NCBI GenBank assembly: GCA_046728115.1
Contig: JBKPDW010000072.1
Location: 3,022 to 67,021 of the forward strand
From: CAVSWN01 sp046728115
GTDB lineage: Bacteria > Acidobacteriota > Vicinamibacteria > Vicinamibacterales > CAVVIG01
DNA length: 64,000 nucleotides
Direction of reading: 5' to 3'
Shown one piece after another: positions 35,727 through 44,642 of the stretch. The notes below the pieces were generated by a model. It had not been told where the DNA came from. It was given only the letters and a program-made list of their open reading frames with translations, and made no database searches. The stretch's first letter is position 1; every line of letters starts with the position of its first letter. The position numbers were made by a program, and so were the translations under genes.

Positions 35727-36545
35727 CTACATCAACCTGCAAATCATGCGAGTCGGTCCGGCATCGGAATACCAGAGAACGCCATTGCCGTCGATGTCGA
35801 GCCCGTGGGGTTCGGGATCGTCCTTCGACAACTGTATCTTCGTCAGAATGCCCCCATCCCTCGGATCCAGCTTGTAGATGGCGCGGTCGTCGGAATTGAT
35901 CACCCAGAGCAGGCCTTTGTCCCACGCGATGCCATGCGTGCGCGGGGTCGACCCAGGCGCCGGAATGCTTCGGATGATTTCGCCGGTCTCCGGCTCCATC
36001 AGAAACACTCGTCCACTTGCGGGCACCGCCATCCAGTACTTCCCATCCACCCACTTCAGACCGTGCCCGCCCGACGGCGTATCGGTCTCTGGATTCATTC
36101 TTCCGTAGTATCCGGAGCCGGGTGTCCGCCAGGACTTCAGCGTTTTTCCTGTGTTCGGATCGACCTTCAACGTGACCGGCGGATCCTTCGGGTTCTTCAT
36201 CTTGGTGGAGGTGATCCAGAGCGCGCCGTTGCCGTAGGTGATGCCGCTGCCGTGGATCGACTCGGTCATGATTTCCCGAATGACGGCGCCGCTCTCCGGC
36301 CTCACCAGGAACGCTTTGTTGCCGGGCTGATCGACCTGATCGAGGATCCACAAGCCTTCCGGGGTGAACTGAAGATCGTTCGGCTGCCGGCAGCCCGAGA
36401 CCGTGTACAGCTTCTCGGCGCGCTTCATGATCACCGGTACACTCTCGCGGGCGCGCGTCGCGAGACGAGAGGTGACGGTGAACGCAGGAGCCGCGACAAC
36501 GCCAGTCAGAAAACGGCGACGCGAAATCTGGTGACCGCTCGACAT
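35727..36545 (-). CDS. Tat-exported SMP-30/Vgb-like beta-propeller protein
   Basis: A 272-aa protein with a twin-arginine signal (SRRRFLTGVVAAPAF), then propeller strands FTPEGLWILDQVD, YGNGALWITSTKM, AWDKGLLWVINSDDR and IDGNGVLWYSDAGPT. It resembles gluconolactonase/virginiamycin-lyase-type propellers, without clear catalytic residues. The Tat signal implies folding, or metal loading, before export. Confidence 0.82.
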   Translation of the reverse strand: MSSGHQISRRRFLTGVVAAPAFTVTSRLATRARESVPVIMKRAEKLYTVSGCRQPNDLQFTPEGLWILDQVDQPGNKAFLVRPESGAVIREIMTESIHGSGITYGNGALWITSTKMKNPKDPPVTLKVDPNTGKTLKSWRTPGSGYYGRMNPETDTPSGGHGLKWVDGKYWMAVPASGRVFLMEPETGEIIRSIPAPGSTPRTHGIAWDKGLLWVINSDDRAIYKLDPRDGGILTKIQLSKDDPEPHGLDIDGNGVLWYSDAGPTRMICRLM

Positions 36546-36716
36546 CGCTTATCCTCCGAGTCTCATCGGTCGCTACTCACATTGCTCATTCGGTCGCGGT
36601 CGGCTCAGGATGACGTGCCGGCCCGAGACAGTCGTGAGGGTCACGTCCTCCCTGATGGCTGATCATGACGAGCCGCCGTCGCGAGGGTCAATCGAATAAT
36701 CGTTCAGGCGGCCTGC

Positions 36717-37298
36717 TCAGTTGGATTCCTGCAGCGCGCGGCGGAGTGCATTCGTGTGATCCGCACCGACGACGACGTGAGTGACGGCGGCCGGCATCGC
36801 CCGCGAGAAGTACGCGTCCACGAGATCGCGAGCTTCCGAGGAGCCACCCGCTGCTCCCGGCGGCTTCACGAGCACGAGCTTCCGCGCGCCGACTTCGCCC
36901 GCCACCCACGCCGCGATGCTGTCGCTGGTGACATCCCAGGTGTGAGGAAGCGGATCGACGTCACGCATCCAACGGAATGGCGCCAGCACCGGTACCTGCC
37001 GCGCCTCGAGCGCGGCGCCGATGGCGGTCCGGTCTGACACGAGAACTCCGCCAGCGAGGCGGTCGGCAATCAGGTGCCCGTACTGATCCATCGCGAGCAC
37101 TGCCATCCAGTGAGCCGCCTCGGCTGACAGACGGAGTCGTCGGTCGACGCTGCGAACCGCATCGGCGAACGGGCCGCCACCTGGCACGACGAGCAGGCGC
37201 CGCCCGCCACCCGCCGCGCCGATCGTCGCGAGCACGGCGTCGAAACAGTCGCGGTGCGCAAGGAGTCCACCGCCAACCTTCATCACGATGTCCACCAT
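36717..37298 (-). CDS. Amino-acid-kinase-family protein, MfnE-like
   Basis: A 193-aa protein from the start at 37298 (37313 also possible). Kinase-fold motifs are K7-V-G-G-G-L and VVPGGGPFAD at 37-46, followed by LVSDRTAI and WDVTSDSIAAW typical of the short archaeal/methylotroph kinases. The archaeal homolog MfnE phosphorylates an aminomethylfuran phosphate in methanofuran synthesis. The same role in methylofuran synthesis fits the neighbourhood. It is divergent from the HisA-like gene across 74 bases. Confidence 0.8.
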   Translation of the reverse strand: MVDIVMKVGGGLLAHRDCFDAVLATIGAAGGGRRLLVVPGGGPFADAVRSVDRRLRLSAEAAHWMAVLAMDQYGHLIADRLAGGVLVSDRTAIGAALEARQVPVLAPFRWMRDVDPLPHTWDVTSDSIAAWVAGEVGARKLVLVKPPGAAGGSSEARDLVDAYFSRAMPAAVTHVVVGADHTNALRRALQESN

Positions 37299-37325
37299 CG
37301 CTGTAATGTACATTCAGCGTCTGAT

Positions 37326-37372
37326 TGAATCTGAAGTTCGGAATCCGAACATCCGAACTCCTGAAATCTGAA
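37326..37372. repeat. TCTGAA-type repeat abutting a start codon
   Basis: Units GAATCTGAAGTTCGGAATCC, ATCCGAACTC and CTGAAATCTGAA lead directly into the ATG at 37373, filling the ribosome-binding position. The same arrangement precedes the gene at 62101. Confidence 0.55.
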
Positions 37373-38152
37373 ATGCGCGTCCTGGGCGTCCTCGACCTGC
37401 TGGACGGCCGCGCTGTGCATGCGCGCGGCGGCACACGCACCCGCTATGAACCGGTTCGAGCTGTCGACGGCGCCGCCATCGAACCCGGCAGCGCGCTCGA
37501 GCTCGCGCGAGCGTATGTCGATCGTTTTGGCCTTGCCGATCTGTACGCCGCCGATCTCGACGCGATCATGGGCCGCAGTTGGCAGGGTCGGCTCGTTGCG
37601 GAACTGGCTGCGTTCGGCGCGCTCTGGCTGGACGCGGGCGTGTCGTCCGTTGATGCGGCGCAGCGCGCGCTGGCCCTGGGTGCTTCACGCGTCATCGTCG
37701 GCCTCGAGACGCTTGGGTCATGGGAGGCGCTCCGCGAGATCTGCGCGGCGGCGGAGCGCGAGCGCGTGGCCTTCAGCCTCGATTTACGAGACGGTGAGCC
37801 GCTGGCGCACGCGGGCATCACGCGTCGCGAACCCGCGCCTGTCGTGGCGTCGCGTGCCGCCGACAGCGGGGTTCAGTCGATCGTCGTAATCGATCTCGCA
37901 AAGGTCGGCGCAGGTTCTGGGCTCGATCTGGCATTGATCGAAGGCGTGCGGGCGGCAACCCCTCGCGTGACGCTGCTCGCCGGGGGAGGTGTTCGCGGGC
38001 TCGACGACATACGGCGCCTGGCCGATGCCGGCTGTGACGGCGTTCTCGTCGCGTCGGCGCTGCACGATGGCCGGCTCGGCGCCGCCGACGTCACGGTTGC
38101 ACGGCGCCTCGATCGGAGCGGCGGGCTTTCAGCTCCGCGGACTCTCGCCTGA
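37373..38152 (+). CDS. HisA/HisF-like TIM-barrel protein of the C1 cluster
   Basis: A 259-aa protein from the start at 37373, chosen because the preceding codons lie in repeat DNA. It has two half-barrel repeats: LGVLDLLDGRAVHARGG with LADLYAADLDAIMG in the first, and VVIDLAKVGAGSG with LLAGGGVRGLDDI in the second, as in ProFAR isomerase relatives. A HisA-like protein is conserved next to H4MPT/methanofuran genes in methylotrophs and archaea, and its reaction is not established. No other his genes are present, so true histidine synthesis is unlikely. Confidence 0.8.
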   Translation: MRVLGVLDLLDGRAVHARGGTRTRYEPVRAVDGAAIEPGSALELARAYVDRFGLADLYAADLDAIMGRSWQGRLVAELAAFGALWLDAGVSSVDAAQRALALGASRVIVGLETLGSWEALREICAAAERERVAFSLDLRDGEPLAHAGITRREPAPVVASRAADSGVQSIVVIDLAKVGAGSGLDLALIEGVRAATPRVTLLAGGGVRGLDDIRRLADAGCDGVLVASALHDGRLGAADVTVARRLDRSGGLSAPRTLA

Positions 38153-38596
38153 AAGGCTCGCGCTACAGGTTCCTCGCTACCAGAGAGGACGCGCCCGCGG
38201 AGGAGTGTCGGTGAACGAGGACGGCGCTGTTTCTTTTCCTGAACATCTGGACCATTGCGGCCGCTCGAGCGGCGCACCGCTGCAGCTATAAGCAGAAAGC
38301 AAGACCACACCGTTGTCACCGATATGTCATTGCACCGCCGCACGTCGGGCGCATTCGATCCGTCTCAATCAATGAACCGTCTTGCCGCTCGACGATCGGC
38401 GGCAGCGTCCTGCCGCGACGTATCGCTCTGTCGCTCGGAGCCGCCGGCTTTCTGTGTGAATGCTGCGTTCCGATTCGAACCGCATTGCCGTGCACATGCG
38501 GCATGTGAACCGACAACAAATCAACCGTCATGACGCTACTGGCACTGTCCCTGCACCATGGCAGATCGCGCCTGCTTGATATGGAGCGAGGTAGTC
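38153..38596. other. Intergenic region with no assignable gene
   Basis: About 440 bases between the HisA-like gene and a small secreted protein gene. Short frames exist in several phases but none has a recognisable start, motif or codon pattern. A promoter for the gene at 38597 is probably here; I cannot place it. Confidence 0.4.
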
Positions 38597-39007
38597 ATGA
38601 AGACACTGATGCTGAAGATCTCCTGGGTCGTGTTTGCCACAACAGCCCTTGCGCTTGGCAGCGCATCCGCTGCACGGGCTGACGAACGGATCGTGGTCAA
38701 GGTACCGTTCGCCTTCATCGTGCACGACACGAGCCTGCCGGCAGGCGATTACGTCGTGAAGGAAATGTCCGACGGATCGGGCGTGCTCGAAATCGCGACC
38801 GCTGATGGCCGGGACTTCGTGTGCGCGCTGACCATCGCTTCGTCTGACAAATCGGCCGCACAGCCGGAGCTCGTATTCGAGAAGTTCGCCGGCCGCTATT
38901 TCCTGGCGCGAGTCGTATCGCGGGACGGCACTGGTCGCGAAATCGTTCTCACGCCGGCGATCATGGAACGCGAGATCGCCCGGACGGCGGACCGTACAAC
39001 CGATTAG
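38597..39007 (+). CDS. Small secreted protein of unknown function
   Basis: A 136-aa protein from the start at 38597, preceded by GAGCGAGG. Signal peptide to about residue 28 (Ala-Arg-Ala-Asp). The body is beta-rich: IVVKVPFAFIVHDTSLPAGDYVVKE and LVFEKFAGRYFLARV. Similar proteins are frequent in Acidobacteriota; no function is known. Confidence 0.75.
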   Translation: MKTLMLKISWVVFATTALALGSASAARADERIVVKVPFAFIVHDTSLPAGDYVVKEMSDGSGVLEIATADGRDFVCALTIASSDKSAAQPELVFEKFAGRYFLARVVSRDGTGREIVLTPAIMEREIARTADRTTD

Positions 39008-40009
39008 TCGCTCGGTCCTGGGGCCTCGTCCTTGGTGCCGAGACGAAGAGCCGAGGACCAACATGCACCGACTGACGCTACACGGAATTAAAAACCGACG
39101 TACCGGCACACGGCGAATGTGCCGGGCGTCGAGTTCGGGCGGGTTTGTCGAACAGCGCGCCGCGCCGGTGCGGGCGCGGAGCGCTGGCGGCATCTGCGAC
39201 CGTGGCGTCGGCTCCTCATTCGCGGTAGCTCTCGCGGCACGTCAGAAGAAGTGTTCTTACCTCAGCCGCAAAGGCGCGGGAACTGTAACGGCTTCATGGG
39301 CAGCATCGGCAGTGTAGGATGCGCTGCACGAGAGGTCACAGACATGAGGATGCCGGGCTTTTCAGGCGAAGCGTCGTTTGAGCGGACGCCTGCCCGTTGC
39401 CGCGGCCATGCGGGCCGGTTCGTTCCGGGTCGACGTGTAGCATCGTTCCGTCGTTGAGAACGCAGTGCTCCTGGGTCGCTGACGACGCGCATTGCTGTGT
39501 CAGCGAAAACCGGTTTGGCATCCAGACCTGCTGTTGCGTTCGCGACGGCGGATGTGGTTGCCGTTACAGGAGCCAGTTCAACGGGGATCTACCTGACTAG
39601 GCAGCCGGTAATTGGTTAGCGGGTGAAGAGGGCGGATTGAGTCCTGGATTTGTTGGTCCAGATCGCGTGGTACGACTCAAGGCCAAATCCTAGTGAGCGC
39701 GTCACGATCAGGTTGCCCGCGTATCTCTTGGAAGCGTCGACGCGTTTGACGCGAGGCGGCCACTCAGGCGCGAGGTCGTGTTGGCGTCGTCCGCGCTCAT
39801 CGCGCCCCAGGTCGAACATCTGCTCAGAGCGCCGCGGGGCTCGCGGGCGGCGCCAAGGCAGCGGCGCGCCTGTGGTCGGAAGGCGCCGGTCCCCGCCGCG
39901 GTGGCGGGCCGCTTGGCGCTCGCGCCTCGGGCAGGGGGGTGCGCCGGCGCCCTGACATGAGGCGGAACCGGGCATCCGCCGATCACGTAAACGAGTCCAA
40001 GGAGAGACC
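39008..40009. other. One-kilobase region without a confident gene
   Basis: A possible hairpin at 39014-39059 (GGTCCT with AGGACC, inner TCGTC with GACGA) could end the upstream transcript. On the minus strand near 39616-39740 a frame reads RSLGFGLESYHAIWTNKSR and ends in a stop; it has moderate GC3 and may be a gene tail, but I cannot identify it. The AGGAGA motif at 39999-40004 serves the ABC permease. The rest shows no gene-like pattern. Confidence 0.4.
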
Positions 40010-42445
40010 ATGGGAGCTCTGCTGCAGGATTTGCGTTTCGGCGTACGCACGCTCGGAAAGTCGCCGGGACTGACCGCGGTCGCCGTCATCGCGCTGGCAC
40101 TCGGCATCGGCGCCAACAGTGCGATGTTCAGCATCGTGAATGCCGTCCTCCTGCGGCCCCTGCCGTACGCCGATCCCGAGCGCTTGCTGCAGCTTTACAC
40201 CAGCATGCCGCAGTTCCGCGAGGCGTCGGTTTCCTATCCAAATTTTCTTGACTGGCAACAGCGGAGCCGCTCGTTCGATTTGATGGCGGCATACCGCGGC
40301 GACACGTTCAACCTCACAGGCCAGGCAACACCCGAACGGCTTCGCGGGCAGATGGCGTCCGCAGACATCTTCCCCACGCTCGGCGTGACGCCGGTGGTGG
40401 GCCATACGTACAGCGCCGACGAAGACCGCAGAGGCGCCGCGCCTGTTGTCGTGCTCACCTCGAACTTCTGGAAGACGCGCTTCGGCGCCGATCCCCATGT
40501 GCTGGGCCGCAGTCTCACGCTCAGCGAACGGCTCTACACGATTATCGGCGTCGTGCCGAGCGACGATGTGATCTGGCGGCGCACGTCGATCATCGTGCCG
40601 ATCGGTCAGTGGAGCGAACCGCTCTTCTGGAACCGCGGCGTGGGGATGGGCATGCGGGTACTGGGGCGACTCAAAGCCGGCACGTCGCTGAAGCAGGCGC
40701 AAGCCGAACTCGATGGCATTGCAGCCGCGCTCGCGCGAGAGTATCCGACGGAGGACAAAGACCACGGCATTAATCCTGTTTCCCTGCGCGAAAATCTCAC
40801 AGGGGACGTGCGCGCTCCGCTGCTCGTGCTGCTAACGGCGGTCGGGTTCGTGCTCCTCATGGCGTGCGCGAATGTCGCCAATCTGCTCCTTGCGCGCGCA
40901 AGCGCCCGGCGCCGTGAGCTTGCGATTCGCACGGCGCTCGGCGCCACACGCGGTCGCGTCGCGCGCCAGCTGCTCACCGAGAGCCTGCTGCTGGCCATTG
41001 CAGGAGGCGCGCTCGGACTCGCAGTTGCCGGGTCTCTCAACCGTGTGTTTGTTGCGAGAGTTGCCGAGCAGCTCCCGCGTGCCGATCAGATTCATCTCGA
41101 CGCGTCGGTGCTCGGGTTCACGGCCCTCGTCGCGCTCGGCGCAAGCTTCCTGTTTGGCCTCGCGCCCGCATTGCGCAGCGCGCGCGCTGACCTGAACGAC
41201 GCGCTCAAAGAGGGCGATCGCGGCAACACGAGCCGCCAGCGGTTGCTGCCCGCGCTCGTCGTCGTGGAAGTCGCGTTGGGAGTGGTGCTCACGGTGTCGG
41301 CCGGGCTGATGATTCGCACAATGTCGCAGCTTTGGAGCGTGAATCCTGGCTTCGATCCGCAACACGTCCTGACGTTCGGCGTCGCCGGATCGCCCGCGGT
41401 CCACGGCGCGCCCGCAGCCGTCCGCAACGGGGTTGTCCAGACCACCAATCGGTTGCGATCCGCGCCTGGCGTTGCGGCGGTGAGCGTGTTGTTGGGCGGT
41501 TTACCGATGAGCGGCGATTCCGAGTTGCCCTATTGGGTCGAAGGCCGGCCGAAACCAGCCGAGCAGAGCCAGATGGATCTGACGTTGTTGTACGCCGTCG
41601 ATCCCGAGTACCTCGGCGTGATGCGCATTCCCTTGCTGCGCGGGCGTTTTCTCTCGGTGCAAGACAACGAGAAGCGTCCCTGCGTCGTCGCCATCGACGA
41701 AGAGTTTGCGGCCAAGGCGTTCCCCAACCAGGAAGCATTGGGAGAGCACATCAACCTCGAGCTTGTGACGATGAAGTGCGAAATTGTGGGCATTGTCGGT
41801 CACGTGAAGCATTGGGGCCTCGACGCCGACGCGACCGCCAAGGTGCACTCCCAGTTGTACCTGGCCTTTCGCCAGCTTCCAGACAGCATCATGGATCTGG
41901 CCTCGACCAATTCCCACTACGTCGTGCGAGCACATGGCGATCCGTATGGCCTTGTCGCCGGTCTCAAGCAAGCGATCGGCGAGGTCAGCGGGAACATGGT
42001 CTTGTACGCTGAGCAGAGCATGCAGGAGGTCATCAACGACTCTCTGTCGGCCAGGCGCTTCACGAGACTTCTACTGGGCGCGTTCGCGATCCTGGCTCTG
42101 GTCCTGGCTGGCGTCGGCATCTACGGCGTGGTTTCCTACACGGTCACGCAGAGCACGCACGACATCGGCGTGCGCATGGCGCTCGGCGCCACCAGGCGCG
42201 CCGTGCTTGGCGCGGTCTTGAAGGGCGCGATGAGTATGGCGGGCCTTGGGATCGCGTTGGGGGCGGCAATGGGGTTCGCCGCCACGCGCGTCATGAAGGA
42301 GCTGCTGTTCGGCATCAGCGCGACCGATCCCGTGACGTTTGGCGCGGTGGCGTTGCTCTTGGCCGGCGTCACACTGCTGGCCAGCTACATTCCCGCGCTG
42401 CGGGCGACCATGGTGGATCCGATCGTGGCGCTCCGGTGCGAATAG
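40010..42445 (+). CDS. ADOP-type ABC transporter permease (MacB/FtsX family)
   Basis: An 811-aa membrane protein with two FtsX-type permease halves. The N-terminal LLQDLRFGVRTLGKSPGLT and ALGIGANSAMFSIVNAVLLRPLPY are diagnostic of acidobacterial duplicated orphan permeases. Membrane segments lie near 20-45, 280-310, 330-360 and 365-390, then a single one near 415-435 and three near the C-terminus. Periplasmic MacB-like domains lie between. No ATPase gene is adjacent, as is usual for this family. Ribosome site AGGAGA precedes the ATG. Role: probably export or envelope remodelling; substrate unknown. Confidence 0.9.
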   Translation: MGALLQDLRFGVRTLGKSPGLTAVAVIALALGIGANSAMFSIVNAVLLRPLPYADPERLLQLYTSMPQFREASVSYPNFLDWQQRSRSFDLMAAYRGDTFNLTGQATPERLRGQMASADIFPTLGVTPVVGHTYSADEDRRGAAPVVVLTSNFWKTRFGADPHVLGRSLTLSERLYTIIGVVPSDDVIWRRTSIIVPIGQWSEPLFWNRGVGMGMRVLGRLKAGTSLKQAQAELDGIAAALAREYPTEDKDHGINPVSLRENLTGDVRAPLLVLLTAVGFVLLMACANVANLLLARASARRRELAIRTALGATRGRVARQLLTESLLLAIAGGALGLAVAGSLNRVFVARVAEQLPRADQIHLDASVLGFTALVALGASFLFGLAPALRSARADLNDALKEGDRGNTSRQRLLPALVVVEVALGVVLTVSAGLMIRTMSQLWSVNPGFDPQHVLTFGVAGSPAVHGAPAAVRNGVVQTTNRLRSAPGVAAVSVLLGGLPMSGDSELPYWVEGRPKPAEQSQMDLTLLYAVDPEYLGVMRIPLLRGRFLSVQDNEKRPCVVAIDEEFAAKAFPNQEALGEHINLELVTMKCEIVGIVGHVKHWGLDADATAKVHSQLYLAFRQLPDSIMDLASTNSHYVVRAHGDPYGLVAGLKQAIGEVSGNMVLYAEQSMQEVINDSLSARRFTRLLLGAFAILALVLAGVGIYGVVSYTVTQSTHDIGVRMALGATRRAVLGAVLKGAMSMAGLGIALGAAMGFAATRVMKELLFGISATDPVTFGAVALLLAGVTLLASYIPALRATMVDPIVALRCE

Positions 42446-42552
42446 GAGGGCTCCGCGACGAATGGTTGGTGAATTGGTGCGCCTCAGAGGCTCGTGCGAT
42501 TCGCGCACTCGAAGATCAGCTTGACGGGAAGCTACGTCACCGTGACCTGCGG

Positions 42553-43771
42553 CTAGTGCACCGTCGCGAGCGCCGGTGAAACGGTTGGTTGAGGTGCCCG
42601 GAGCAACTCGACGAGCACTTCGCGCGGATGCAGTTCACGCAGGCGGGCCGTTTGGATCACACTGGTCAGAATCTGTTACGTATCGGCGCCGCGCGGGGAT
42701 CGATTGCCGCCGGAGACCTTGCGATTGACGACGGCGGGCCGCAGCGCCTGTTCGGCGCGCCAATTCGTGGCGTCCAACGTGAGATCGAAGAGAAAGCCGA
42801 AGAGCGCCGGCAGTTCGGTGCTGAGATGAGCGGCGAGCCGTTGGCAGGCCCGCACGCATCCCGGAGCATCGAGCAGGTCGAGCATGCGCGTGATCAGGTG
42901 TCCGCGCGCCACCGCGGTGCCATGCGCGGAGGTCTCGCCCGCGCGGAACCGGTCGCGAACGTCGAGCGCCTCCTGCAGCACAGCATGCACCTGCGGCGGC
43001 CAGCGCGCGCGTGGATGCGCCTCCACGATCTCGCGGCACCGCCGCAGCAGATGCGCGACACACGTTTGATGGATCGCGTGGTCAAACTGACGGTACGGTG
43101 CCCAGCCGTCACGACCAAGATGCCAATCGAACTCCGTGCCGAGCACCGACGCCGCTTCGGGAAAGCCGCGGCCGGCCTGAATGGCATAGACCACCGTGGT
43201 CGCGGTCGCAAACGCCCACAACCACCAGAGCTCGCGGCGACCTTCCAGCTCGTTTCATCCGGACTGACAACGGGACTGCCGCGGACCTGTTCGCACAAGG
43301 CGCCGTAGGTCGCCGCCGCCTGGCGCGCCGCGCGATGCAGCGCGTGGGTCACGCCGCTCGGCCGCACGCGCAGGCCGAACCAGTCGCGCAACAGCCCGGC
43401 GATTTTTCCGTGTGACAGCCCCAAGTGCTTGTTGAGCAGGACGATCAACGCCACCGCCTGCGGTCCCAGGTGCGTGCTCGCGGCGCCGAGTGCGTCCGAC
43501 GTCTGCAGCGGATGGCGACCCTGCACGCGTCGGCCACATTGCTGACAGCAACCGACGTGCACGGTAAATCGGCGGACGGCGGCCGCACGACCGGCAGATC
43601 CTCTTGAATCTGCGTCGCGATCCGCGTCTCAGTCAGCGCTCCGTCGCAGTGCGGACAGCGGTCGGCCAACGGCACGTCAATCGTTTCATCAACCTGCGCC
43701 GGTGGCTGTCGGTGTCCGTGTCGACCGTGGCGCCGACCGACTCGACGCCCAGGCGGCTTCGGGTGCGGCAT
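42553..43771 (-). pseudogene. IS66-family transposase, broken by two frameshifts and a stop
   Basis: The minus strand from about 43771 encodes a zinc-finger-like segment (CPHCDGALTETRIATQIQEDL). After a shift near 43578 it continues FTVHVGCCQQCGRRVQGRH and DWFGLRVRPSGVTHAL to SPDETSWKV. After a second shift near 43240 it reads ELWWLWAFATATTVVYAIQ and the C-terminal region. An in-frame TAA at 42676-42678 interrupts before QILTSVIQTARLRELHP, which runs to the natural end at 42553. The N-terminal about 100 residues and the accessory IS66 genes are absent. Inactive. Confidence 0.85.
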
Positions 43772-43800
43772 GGGCGCCCCTTTCGAGAACGGCGCTCCCC

Positions 43801-44035
43801 GGCCGCGCATCGGGTAATCACCAGGACGAAAACGGTTTCCATCTGGCGCCGCACGAGGACCCCGGTCGGATCGTCGGGACCGCAGGCTTGCTCACGACGG
43901 CCCACGATCTGCTCATCTGGGAACAGAACTTTGTCGAGCCGCGAGTGGGCGATCCAGCGCTCGTCAAGACGATGGAGACACCGGCCACCCTCACGGACGG
44001 CAGCACGAATCCGTACGGCTTCGGCCTCGAGATGA
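43801..44035 (+). pseudogene. Fragment of a class C beta-lactamase-like serine hydrolase
   Basis: The plus frame reads GRIVGTAGLLTTAHDLLIWEQNF, PRVGDPALVKTMETPATLTDG and NPYGFGLEM, matching the segment after the active site of Acidobacteria serine hydrolases. No catalytic SxxK part is present. It directly abuts the IS66 remnant, so the element or a later deletion probably removed the 5' half. A frame runs on past it without homology. Confidence 0.55.
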
Positions 44036-44096
44036 TTGAGGATGGCGGCCTGCCTGGGGCCATCGCCGGTGACCCGGGCCTGCTGCGGGTTGGCGG

Positions 44097-44120
44097 CGGA
44101 GACGGATTCGAACCTCCTGG
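44097..44120 (-). pseudogene. tRNA-Ser-like 3' end fragment
   Basis: On the minus strand the sequence GGAGGTTCGAATCC then GTCTCCG resembles the T-arm and acceptor 3' strand of a tRNA-Ser, with about four bases missing from the T-stem 3' side. Nothing upstream forms the D- or anticodon arm. It may be an integration-site scar or chance similarity. Confidence 0.3.
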
Positions 44121-44138
44121 ACCGCCCTGCAATGCGCT

Positions 44139-44642
44139 TCACGCCAGCGCGACCCGGTACACGGCCGACTGCCCGAAGTTCTCTTCGACTTCCATTTCAA
44201 TGGCCGTCAAGCCGCGCGCGCCCATGCCGTCGAGCTCCGAGCGAAATCGCCCTGCCAGCAGCTCCGCCAGCATCTCCACGGTCGTGTTGGGGATCGGAAG
44301 CAGCGCGCAATCGCTGCGGGGAAAGACGTACCGCGGCTTTCCTTCGTAGGCGACCGTTACGGACTCGCCGCATTCCGCCACCTGGAGCTTGGGATTCTCG
44401 AGCGGGAGGAGGACTTTGTGATCGATCTCGTCGCACAACCGTTTCATGAGCTGTTTGATCACGACGAAATCGAACACGAACCACACCTCTTCATCGAGTC
44501 GGCCGTTGAGCGTGACGCGCGCCCGGTAGTTGTGGCCGTGCAGCCCTTCGCACCGGTGGCCGGCGAAGGTGATGAAGTGCGCCGACGAAAAGACGAGGTG
44601 GTCCTTCGTGACCGACACGCTGAAATCACCGCGCCGCTGCAT
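44139..44642 (-). CDS. 6-pyruvoyl-tetrahydropterin synthase family protein
   Basis: A 167-aa PTPS/QueD-fold protein. Zinc ligands H22, H35 and H37 and the C31-x3-H-G-H motif are present. The residue after the Cys is Glu (C31-E32-G-L-H), reminiscent of PTPS-III-type enzymes that can replace dihydroneopterin aldolase. In an H4MPT cluster without a visible aldolase it may supply 6-hydroxymethyl-dihydropterin; that is inference. The alternative is a queuosine-type activity. It overlaps the CitG-like gene by 17 bases and ends the operon. Confidence 0.85.
   Translation of the reverse strand: MQRRGDFSVSVTKDHLVFSSAHFITFAGHRCEGLHGHNYRARVTLNGRLDEEVWFVFDFVVIKQLMKRLCDEIDHKVLLPLENPKLQVAECGESVTVAYEGKPRYVFPRSDCALLPIPNTTVEMLAELLAGRFRSELDGMGARGLTAIEMEVEENFGQSAVYRVALA

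Noticed and set aside
37373..38152. hisA, histidine biosynthesis
   Set aside because: Only HisA-like; no other his genes are near and the context is C1 cofactor synthesis.
39616..40009. A minus-strand gene ending near 39616
   Set aside because: Only the last about 40 codons look gene-like; no start or family could be recognised.
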